Origin: a virus
Reading direction: 5' to 3' (one strand)
Length of the DNA stretch: 44,584 nucleotides
Virus record (IMG/VR): IMGVR_UViG_3300033388_002580
Location: 1-44,584 of that record
Part shown: piece by piece, positions 39,574 to 44,584 of the stretch
Numbering within the stretch: the first letter of the stretch is position 1
How the letters are laid out: each line of letters begins with the position of its first letter
Translations under genes and position numbers: made by a program
Notes under the pieces: model-generated
Seen by the model: only the letters and a program-made list of their open reading frames with translations
Told to the model about the DNA's origin: nothing
Databases searched by the model: none

Positions 39574-39831
39574 ATGGAATTATCCAGACAACTGCCAGCA
39601 AGAAAAAAGACCATTAAATTTCTCTGGTGCAAAAAGGAGTTTCAGGAAATGTCTCAAAAGTTTCGTGAGATTAGATCGAAACATAAAAACCCTTTGGATA
39701 AATGTCGTTGGTGTAACCATAAATTCGTAGATGGTGAAATGATGGCCTTGGCATGTCCAGAAAAAGGAAAGAACAAAATGCTTTGCCAGGCATGTGCAGA
39801 TGAGCTTTTATCTTCTAACCCAGAGGTCTAG
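39574..39831 (+). CDS. Small zinc-finger-like protein (85 aa)
   Basis: The basic helical N-terminus (LPARKKTIKFLWCKKEF) is followed by two CxxC knuckles in CRWCNHKF and CQACADEL with CPEKGKNKM between them, suggesting one zinc site. It follows recT and starts after a GAGGTGTGAG site. A nucleic-acid-binding role is plausible. Confidence 0.55.
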   Translation: MELSRQLPARKKTIKFLWCKKEFQEMSQKFREIRSKHKNPLDKCRWCNHKFVDGEMMALACPEKGKNKMLCQACADELLSSNPEV

Positions 39832-39833
39832 AT

Positions 39834-40067
39834 ATGGATACATGGGTAAGTGTTGAGGATGAGATACCAGATTGGTACAAGTGGGTATTAGTTCACAGTG
39901 AGGTATTCGATGAACCCTTGCTGTCTCGTAGGGTAGAAACTGGCAGTATAGATAGTCGTGGAATATCTAGATGGCAATGGGATTTTTCCAGGTACGTCGG
40001 ACTGATAGCTGTATCAGTTACCCATTGGATGCCTCTCCCCCCACCACCAACAGATATAGAGGGATGA
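39834..40067 (+). CDS. DUF551-like protein
   Basis: The 77-residue protein starts TWVSVEDEIPDWYKWVLVHS and ends VTHWMPLPPPP, the typical DUF551 signature of small phage accessory proteins. The function of this domain is unknown. It begins two bases after the previous gene. Confidence 0.75.
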   Translation: MDTWVSVEDEIPDWYKWVLVHSEVFDEPLLSRRVETGSIDSRGISRWQWDFSRYVGLIAVSVTHWMPLPPPPTDIEG

Positions 40068-40068
40068 T

Positions 40069-40260
40069 ATGAAAACAATTATCGTTAAGTGGGTTCCAGA
40101 AGAACAATGGGGTTATGGCAAGGCAATGCGCGTTATTGAGTCAGACCATGAAAGATTCGTTATCGGATCAAGATTTGATTTTGGATTTTTCAGCATAGCT
40201 ACAGATGAAGGATACACCATAATTTCATTGCCATTAGACCAACACAATAAGGATGGATAG
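40069..40260 (+). CDS. Small hypothetical protein (63 aa)
   Basis: The beta-rich product has TIIVKWVPEEQWGYGKAMRV and SLPLDQHNKDG at the end. It starts one base after the DUF551 stop. No family is recognised. Confidence 0.5.
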   Translation: MKTIIVKWVPEEQWGYGKAMRVIESDHERFVIGSRFDFGFFSIATDEGYTIISLPLDQHNKDG

Positions 40261-40263
40261 ATA

Positions 40264-40518
40264 ATGGGAAAGTACAGAAAGAAACCAGTAGTGATTGAGG
40301 CATTCCAATACCGTGCTGGGGAGCAGGATTCTAGCTTGGCTGACGATGTTATGGCAGGACGTGTGCGCTACCCAGAAGACGGAACAATGCTAATTCAGAC
40401 ATTGGAAGGGGTGATGTCCGCACAACCGGGAGACTGGATTATTCGCGGGGTGCAAGGGGAATTATATCCCTGCAAGCCAGACATTTTCGAGGCGACTTAT
40501 GAGAAAGTTAATGAATAA
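40264..40518 (+). CDS. Conserved small phage protein (84 aa)
   Basis: The sequence opens YRKKPVVIEAFQY and contains PGDWIIRGVQGELYPCKPDI then FEATYE. This pattern is very common in small phage and prophage proteins of unknown function. It overlaps the next gene by up to 20 bp. Confidence 0.7.
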   Translation: MGKYRKKPVVIEAFQYRAGEQDSSLADDVMAGRVRYPEDGTMLIQTLEGVMSAQPGDWIIRGVQGELYPCKPDIFEATYEKVNE

Positions 40519-40771
40519 CCTAAACATACCAGAGTTACTGGAATTGGCTAAGAAGGCTACACCGGGGCCGTGGGAAACACATAATATGACATTTAATGAC
40601 CCGGAATATCAGGGCGTCACGGGAGATGGTGAGGTGGTAGTTAGTGATATAGAGAACAAGAATGCCCAATACATAGCCTCTCTATCCCCCGACATCATAA
40701 TCCCTCTACTTGAGCGTTTGATGGAGTTGGAGGAAGAAGTTAAACAATTCAGATGGGAAGCGAGAGAATGA
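40499..40771 (+). CDS. Ea22-like accessory protein (90 aa)
   Basis: The sequence LAKKATPGPWETHNMTFNDP, then NAQYIASLSPDIIIPLLERL and a coiled-coil tail, resembles Ead/Ea22 proteins of lambdoid accessory regions. The first ATG (40499) lies within the previous gene; ATG 40511 is an alternative. Function unknown. Confidence 0.65.
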   Translation: MRKLMNNLNIPELLELAKKATPGPWETHNMTFNDPEYQGVTGDGEVVVSDIENKNAQYIASLSPDIIIPLLERLMELEEEVKQFRWEARE

Positions 40772-41055
40772 GTAAAACAGAACAGACAATAGATACGGTA
40801 AGCGTAGATATAGGTGCGTTGATTGAGGAATTAAGCTTCATTCTTGATGGAGGAATGGCTCTGATACATACCAGAGATATTGTTAGCAGAGCAGCCCAAG
40901 CCCTACAATCCCTACGGGATGATCTGGATGAGGTGGTGAAATTATTTTCATCTAAACATAGGCATACAATAAACACTATTGACGGGTATCAATGTTTTGT
41001 TTGCATTCGTGAAGATGAAGTAAAAGCATTCCTAAAACGAATAGGGAGGGAATAG
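40768..41055 (+). CDS. Small hypothetical protein (95 aa)
   Basis: The start at ATG 40768 overlaps the previous stop (ATGA); an upstream in-frame GTG/ATG would lie within the previous gene. It is helical with IGALIEELSFILDGGMALIH and a Cys/His part (HRHTINTIDGYQCFVC). No family is recognised. Confidence 0.5.
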   Translation: MSKTEQTIDTVSVDIGALIEELSFILDGGMALIHTRDIVSRAAQALQSLRDDLDEVVKLFSSKHRHTINTIDGYQCFVCIREDEVKAFLKRIGRE

Positions 41056-41059
41056 GATA

Positions 41060-41905
41060 ATGGGCCAAAATAGGGTAACAGATATAATTGAGTTTTTCAT
41101 ACATGGCAGGCAAGTAACCACCAATGGTATTGTGTATGACTTCATTGAAGAACAAAGGGTAGATATTGAATCCCTACAGAAAGAGCTAGCTACATACATT
41201 GCTTATGAAAAAGCAGGTAGGGAGAAAGCTATTTCGCTAGATGCACAATTAGCAGCTATTACGAGTGAGCGTGATGAAGCTATACGGAGACTACAGGTAA
41301 ATAGAGATAATTTTGACAGAGCAGAAGCACAGAACAAAAAGCTCATGGATGCTTTGGAGTTTTATGCTGATGAAAGAAATTATCAACCTTACAGGAAGCA
41401 TAAGGATGAGCTTGGAAGCGAGTGGGTTTCTCTGGTTGAAGACAATAATGGGTTGATAGCCCAACAAGCCCTACAGAGCGATACCAGTGATCTGCATAAT
41501 TGGGAATGTATAGATGATACCCCTAGCCTGTATGATTCAGCATACAAATGCAGCAAGTGTGGGGTACAAACGACTGAAAGTATGGATGGTCCTTGCCTAC
41601 CTAAAGATGGCTGTAAACCACTAATAGTAGATACCAGTGATATGGTACTAACCCCGCCGACGGGAAAAACTACGGAAGATTTAATAAACATGGATCGCGA
41701 GGATGAAGGCGACGCTATTGATGTAGGGCCAAACGAATACACCACGATCATTCCTAAAGATATGGTACTTGTTCCGAGAGAGCATAAACCACTGATGGAA
41801 TTTTATATGGTAACTACTTATGAAGAACTGGTTGATATGCAAGCGGCTCATATCGTACGGCTACAAAAGGAGTTACCACAACCACCAGACACAGGAGAGG
41901 AGTGA
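41060..41905 (+). CDS. Coiled-coil accessory protein with CxxC (281 aa)
   Basis: The N-terminal domain (TDIIEFFIHGRQVTTNGIVY) is followed by a coiled coil (residues about 35-100: EAIRRLQVNRDNFDRAEAQN). The middle has CIDDTPSLYDSAYKCSKCGV, like an Ea22-type zinc part, and the C-terminal region is low in similarity. It may be a fused Ea22-like protein. Its stop overlaps the next start (TGATG). Confidence 0.5.
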   Translation: MGQNRVTDIIEFFIHGRQVTTNGIVYDFIEEQRVDIESLQKELATYIAYEKAGREKAISLDAQLAAITSERDEAIRRLQVNRDNFDRAEAQNKKLMDALEFYADERNYQPYRKHKDELGSEWVSLVEDNNGLIAQQALQSDTSDLHNWECIDDTPSLYDSAYKCSKCGVQTTESMDGPCLPKDGCKPLIVDTSDMVLTPPTGKTTEDLINMDREDEGDAIDVGPNEYTTIIPKDMVLVPREHKPLMEFYMVTTYEELVDMQAAHIVRLQKELPQPPDTGEE

Positions 41906-42021
41906 TGGAATTTAGAAGATGGTTACAAAAACACTTAACTTGGGCTGACGTAGATCAAGCATGTGAATTAAAGCCTTTACGTTGGTATCAAAAACTATTT
42001 CGTTGGATTGGCTGGCCTTAA
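41905..42021 (+). CDS. Very small aromatic protein (38 aa)
   Basis: ATG 41905 shares a base with the previous stop and follows GGAGAGGAG. The peptide is rich in W, L and R (FRRWLQKHLTWADVDQ to KLFRWIGWP), and may be amphipathic and membrane-active. The next gene starts immediately after its stop. Confidence 0.5.
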   Translation: MEFRRWLQKHLTWADVDQACELKPLRWYQKLFRWIGWP

Positions 42022-42357
42022 ATGAACACCAAAGACACACAGATTAATGAAGTGCTTTGTGGTTGGGTATTTGGGCATTCCCCTGATAATATTGATAAGT
42101 GGAAGGCGATGGACTTCACCCACTCCCTAGATGCTTGCGGGGTGATTGTGGAGAAGCTAGGTATGCTGGAAGCTAAAATCATTAAAATGTCATTCTCAAT
42201 CAAGTTCGTGTTTAAGAATGGTAATATAATCTGTAGCCTGGACTCTTGGGACTGGCACGAAGAGGGAAGAGGCCCCACCATGCCAGCCGCCTTCTGCAAC
42301 GCAGTTATGAAAATAGTTGAGGGGGAGAACGGTGGAACACAAGAACATAAACGATAG
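42022..42357 (+). CDS. Phage ABA-sandwich-like small protein (111 aa)
   Basis: The product has NEVLCGWVFGHSPDNIDKWK, HSLDACGVIVEKLGMLEAKI and GPTMPAAFCNAVMKIVEGEN, resembling small phage proteins with an alpha-beta-alpha sandwich. Its function is unknown. It follows the 38-residue gene with no gap. Confidence 0.55.
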   Translation: MNTKDTQINEVLCGWVFGHSPDNIDKWKAMDFTHSLDACGVIVEKLGMLEAKIIKMSFSIKFVFKNGNIICSLDSWDWHEEGRGPTMPAAFCNAVMKIVEGENGGTQEHKR

Positions 42358-42367
42358 GAGGTAGATA

Positions 42368-42580
42368 ATGCAACTATGGTCAAACAATAGAAACGGTACG
42401 GCAGGGATTATATTCACAGAAAACTCAATAGGGGAGCAACAAATATTCTTTGGTTGTGCCGAGGGAGACGATCAAGCTACTGATGTGCAATCAATTAAAG
42501 ACTGGGGTAATGAAATTACCCTAGAAACCGCACAATTAATGGTAAAGCATTTAAGTAAAGATCAATCCCCTACGGGGTAG
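42368..42580 (+). CDS. Small hypothetical protein (70 aa)
   Basis: The product is beta then helix: GTAGIIFTENSIGEQQIFFG and ITLETAQLMVKHLSKDQ. The ribosome binding site is good (AGGAGGTAGATA). No family is recognised. Confidence 0.5.
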   Translation: MQLWSNNRNGTAGIIFTENSIGEQQIFFGCAEGDDQATDVQSIKDWGNEITLETAQLMVKHLSKDQSPTG

Positions 42581-42701
42581 AGTTATGGTTCTGATAACCT
42601 AGAGATTGCGATTCGGTACGGTGCTGGGAACTTCCTATAGTTAAAGCCGGTTTGAGTAATCGCCAGAACCTCCATTTACGGAGTATTTAATGAGGTGAGA
42701 G
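42581..42701. other. Short non-coding stretch in the rightward unit
   Basis: In these 121 bases no frame has a convincing start and binding site. A small CCCC-TAC-GGGG stem lies at the end of the previous gene, without a U-tract. Nothing else is evident. Confidence 0.4.
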
Positions 42702-42839
42702 ATGCCAAGCGGAGCATTTAGTATTTTAGGACAACGCAAGAAAACTTGGTCTGGTATGGCTAGGTGGGAGCGTAAAGAGTTTTACCGGGTGAACCAGATC
42801 AGAATGATTAGGGGGAAAGACCCCCTACCCAAACCATAA
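42702..42839 (+). CDS. Very small basic protein (45 aa)
   Basis: ATG 42702 follows TGAGGTGAGAG. The product is basic and aromatic (FSILGQRKKTWSGMARWERK and FYRVNQIRMIRGKDP). It lies between two other small genes of the same strand. No family is recognised. Confidence 0.45.
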   Translation: MPSGAFSILGQRKKTWSGMARWERKEFYRVNQIRMIRGKDPLPKP

Positions 42840-42853
42840 ACCAATAGGGGAAT

Positions 42854-43090
42854 ATGATGGACTTTGAAGCATTAGCAAACAAAGCGATTGATGGAATACG
42901 GGCTACTGTTGATGTGATTTCAGTAAAGGAAGCTATTGAGAAGGGTTACAAAGAAGGCCGTGAAGGAGGTTACTCCCAAGGTCGTAAAGACATGAAGAAG
43001 GAATGTATTGAGGTTGTTGAAAGGCGAGGCAAGGAAATAGGCGGAGCAATCCAACCTAAGCAGACTATCGAGGAAATAAAGAAGCTATGA
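42854..43090 (+). CDS. Small charged helical protein, last gene of the rightward unit (78 aa)
   Basis: The protein is helical with a Gly/Arg/Lys segment (KEGREGGYSQGRKDMKKECI) resembling short membrane-peripheral or coiled-coil proteins. It starts with ATG-ATG after AATAGGGGAAT. Its stop is overlapped by the convergent leftward frame at 43085-43285. Confidence 0.5.
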   Translation: MMDFEALANKAIDGIRATVDVISVKEAIEKGYKEGREGGYSQGRKDMKKECIEVVERRGKEIGGAIQPKQTIEEIKKL

Positions 43091-43285
43091 ACACCAGTCT
43101 GCGTGTATCCCACTGTTGAGACACGTTTCTCCGAAGAGAAAGACCCCCCCGATAAGGAAGAACAAAAGCAGCATCCAGAACGGAAACACAATACAGAATA
43201 AAATCTCCACCCACTTCCTCTTAATGAAAGAGATTATTTGCAAGCTTTCGGGATTCGCTTCTTTCTTAAAATATAAGTCCTGCAC
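43085..43285 (-). CDS. Possible membrane protein at the end of the lysis cassette
   Basis: The frame is open from GTG 43285 (66 codons), overlapping the Rz1-like gene in another frame. A better start may be GTG 43210 or close by, after AAGAGGAAGTGG, giving about 41 residues. The core is strongly hydrophobic (LFCIVFPFWMLLLFFLIGGV). It may belong to the lysis cassette. Uncertain. Confidence 0.4.
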   Translation of the reverse strand: MQDLYFKKEANPESLQIISFIKRKWVEILFCIVFPFWMLLLFFLIGGVFLFGETCLNSGIHADWCS

Positions 43286-43458
43286 TCATACCGTTTAATA
43301 ACCCCCTTGCGCTCCACGTTCTGTACTATGCCGTCATTGTAAGTCGTTCCCTTTAACTGGGCATCAGGGATGATTGAAGTCAGGGCCGGGTTGAGTTTCC
43401 CTACAGTCGTACCACAGCCCACCAAGAACATGATTGAAATCAGAAGTATGGTTTTCAT
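43234..43458 (-). CDS. Rz1-like outer-membrane spanin lipoprotein
   Basis: The 74-residue protein starts with a signal and lipobox: ILLISIMFLVGCG, with the cysteine near residue 15. Its start overlaps the stop of the Rz-like gene (ATGA). A short basic tail follows. In the spanin system the lipoprotein joins with Rz to fuse inner and outer membranes at lysis. It is longer than lambda Rz1 and not proline-rich, so it is a divergent member. Confidence 0.65.
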   Translation of the reverse strand: MKTILLISIMFLVGCGTTVGKLNPALTSIIPDAQLKGTTYNDGIVQNVERKGVIKRYECRTYILRKKRIPKACK

Positions 43459-43733
43459 TTCTGTGCCTCAATGTCTATCTTTCTCATATTGACCTTTCCA
43501 CAACCAGTCGTGTCAGGAGCGGACTTAATGTACTGAATGACCTTAACGGTCTTGATCGCTGACTTGAGTTCTCCCTGGTGGAGTTTACTTACGCCTTCGG
43601 ATTGCTTGGCTTGATCCTTTGCCACCGCTTTCCACATACCACTGGAACAGATTTTATATCCACCGATACCACCGATAATCAAACCAACTCCGACACCAAT
43701 GGCTATGCCTTTAATCCAGATTAGAATGTTCAT
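43455..43733 (-). CDS. Rz-like inner-membrane spanin
   Basis: The 92-residue protein has an N-terminal membrane segment (ILIWIKGIAIGVGVGLIIGG) followed by a helical periplasmic part (KDQAKQSEGVSKLHQGELKS). The topology and tandem arrangement with the lipoprotein gene fit an Rz-type spanin. It overlaps both neighbours by ATGA. Confidence 0.6.
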   Translation of the reverse strand: MNILIWIKGIAIGVGVGLIIGGIGGYKICSSGMWKAVAKDQAKQSEGVSKLHQGELKSAIKTVKVIQYIKSAPDTTGCGKVNMRKIDIEAQK

Positions 43734-43978
43734 GCATTACTCCCGTTCTTTATGTCATGGAGTGTCGAAAACCCGATATAAGCCCCAATTATGGTCAGCA
43801 TACCACCGACTACAACAATGAGGACCGGTTGCATGGCTGACATCCACTTATCGTCTATAAACCCCATTTTTGAGAATAACGCCAATTCTGGGATCATCAA
43901 ACTTACTTGAGCGAATGCCAGCCAAGCCATCCTTTTCCGGTGCCACCAGCGTAAGCCGACTTGTTCCGGGGTTTCCAT
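43730..43978 (-). CDS. Holin candidate (82 aa)
   Basis: The N-terminus has RWWHRKRMAWLAFAQVSLMI and the second hydrophobic segment is QPVLIVVVGGMLTIIGAYIG, so two membrane helices are plausible, with a short polar end (DIKNGSNA). It lies between the amidase and the spanin genes, where holins usually are. It shares one base with the stop of the 46-residue gene (TAATG). Confidence 0.6.
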   Translation of the reverse strand: METPEQVGLRWWHRKRMAWLAFAQVSLMIPELALFSKMGFIDDKWMSAMQPVLIVVVGGMLTIIGAYIGFSTLHDIKNGSNA

Positions 43979-44118
43979 TACAGGCCGAATAAGGCGAGCA
44001 GGGTTTTAACCTCAATGGCTCCGCCAGTAAGTGCGGCCCCCAGAGAAAATGCTACAGTGAATTTCATTTTCGGACCGAGGCCCGCGTACCAGTCTTTAAT
44101 TGCGATGATAGTTTTCAT
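43978..44118 (-). CDS. Small lysis-cassette protein (46 aa)
   Basis: The gene is found between the amidase stop (ATGA overlap at 44115-44118) and the next gene (TAATG overlap at 43978). The peptide has KDWYAGLGPKMKFTVAFSLG and one hydrophobic region to the end (GAALTGGAIEVKTLLALFGL). It resembles small holin-type or phage minor membrane proteins, but no family is certain. Confidence 0.6.
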   Translation of the reverse strand: MKTIIAIKDWYAGLGPKMKFTVAFSLGAALTGGAIEVKTLLALFGL

Positions 44119-44534
44119 ATCAACCTCTCTTCTTTTAGCCAACCCTGTACATCAAAGCCTGGGCACCAAGGCTTATTTGGGTCAGCTTCATTATGCCCTT
44201 TGATTTTTGCATTGGGGTATTTCTTATGCAGTTGTTTGATCTCTACTTTTAAGGTGACCCATTGTTCCGGGGTGATATTGAACCCCCTGCCTACAACACA
44301 TATTCCAATAGATCGGGCATTATGTTTTCTTACATGAGCGCCCTTTACCTCCATAGGTCTACCGACTTCCCATATTCCATTACGTCTTAGAACAAGATGG
44401 TAGCCAATATCAGACCAGCCCCGACCTCCCTCTGACTTTGGATCGGTATGCCATTTACGGATTGTATTGGAACCGATGTCCATGCTCGCCGGGGTATCAG
44501 CACAGTGGATATAGATTTCGTCTATGTCTCTCAT
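44115..44534 (-). CDS. N-acetylmuramoyl-L-alanine amidase endolysin (T7 lysozyme-like)
   Basis: The 139-residue protein matches amidase_2: H10, Y45, H114 and C124 as zinc or active-site residues (IHCADTP, DIGYHLV, GHNEADPNKPWC), with K121 next to the cysteine. It cleaves the bond between muramic acid and the stem peptide. There is no signal peptide, so it needs a holin for release. It is the whole copy; its first 64 bases recur at the left end (1-64). Confidence 0.88.
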   Translation of the reverse strand: MRDIDEIYIHCADTPASMDIGSNTIRKWHTDPKSEGGRGWSDIGYHLVLRRNGIWEVGRPMEVKGAHVRKHNARSIGICVVGRGFNITPEQWVTLKVEIKQLHKKYPNAKIKGHNEADPNKPWCPGFDVQGWLKEERLI

Positions 44535-44584
44535 TTATGTATCCCGTTGGTGGTGAGGTGTTTGAACTGGCGTTCTTCGAGGAT
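44471..44584. repeat. Terminal direct repeat, right copy
   Basis: This is identical to 1-114. It marks closure of the circle. See the left copy. Confidence 0.95.

Noticed and set aside
1-44584. CRISPR array, insertion sequence, integrase or attachment site
   Set aside because: No spaced direct repeats, transposase, recombinase or integrase motif was seen in the window.

Overview
The window is a complete, circularly closed phage genome of about 44.47 kb. Its first 114 bases (1-114) are repeated exactly at its end (44471-44584), and the repeat cuts through the endolysin gene. The virion genes point to a podovirus with a P22-like portal and tail: portal, gp10-like tail stabilisation protein, gp4-like adaptor, gp7-like ejection protein, and a very large internal virion protein. 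The coat protein resembles the N4 gp56 family. A cytoplasmic T7-lysozyme-like amidase followed by an Rz/Rz1-like spanin pair implies a Gram-negative host, probably a proteobacterium (inference). No integrase, DNA polymerase or RNA polymerase is visible, so replication probably depends on host enzymes.

Layout. Two transcription units diverge from a 98-bp control region at 37988-38085. The rightward (+) unit runs 38086-43090: a YdaS/Cro-like regulator, a small protein, a RecT annealing protein, and then about a dozen small accessory genes (DUF551, Ea22-like and others). The leftward (-) unit carries everything else. First come recombination and nucleic-acid genes (DUF6166 protein, YqaJ exonuclease, YbcO-like nuclease, DNA methyltransferase, PAPS-reductase-like protein, ThyX). 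Next are the replication genes (an O-like C-terminal fragment and a P-like helicase loader), an HNH-AP2 endonuclease, a PD-(D/E)XK protein, a Lar-like zinc ribbon, a membrane-anchored transglycosylase and a RuvC-like resolvase. A strong terminator follows at 29045-29072.

Beyond that terminator lies the late region: small and large terminase, a chain of very small genes, portal, two large beta-rich proteins, scaffold, coat, decoration-like protein, and a second terminator at 14753-14770. Then come an HeH-domain protein, a methyltransferase-glycosyltransferase fusion, the tail adaptor, a collar-domain fibre, the gp10-like protein, a sulfotransferase-like protein, two ejection proteins and the 1602-residue giant protein. 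The lysis cassette (membrane protein, amidase, 46-residue peptide, holin candidate, Rz, Rz1) crosses the contig junction and ends at 43234, where it converges on the + unit.

Gene packing is extreme. ATGA or TAATG overlaps couple most neighbours, and several genes of 24-60 codons sit in apparent gaps. The most interesting features are the compact divergent switch with a probably leaderless regulator, the methyltransferase-GT9 fusion together with a sulfotransferase-like gene inside the virion cluster, codon-scrambled peptide repeats in two virion proteins, a folded RNA element between coat and decoration genes, and an apparently decayed gene between the PAPS-reductase-like gene and thyX.
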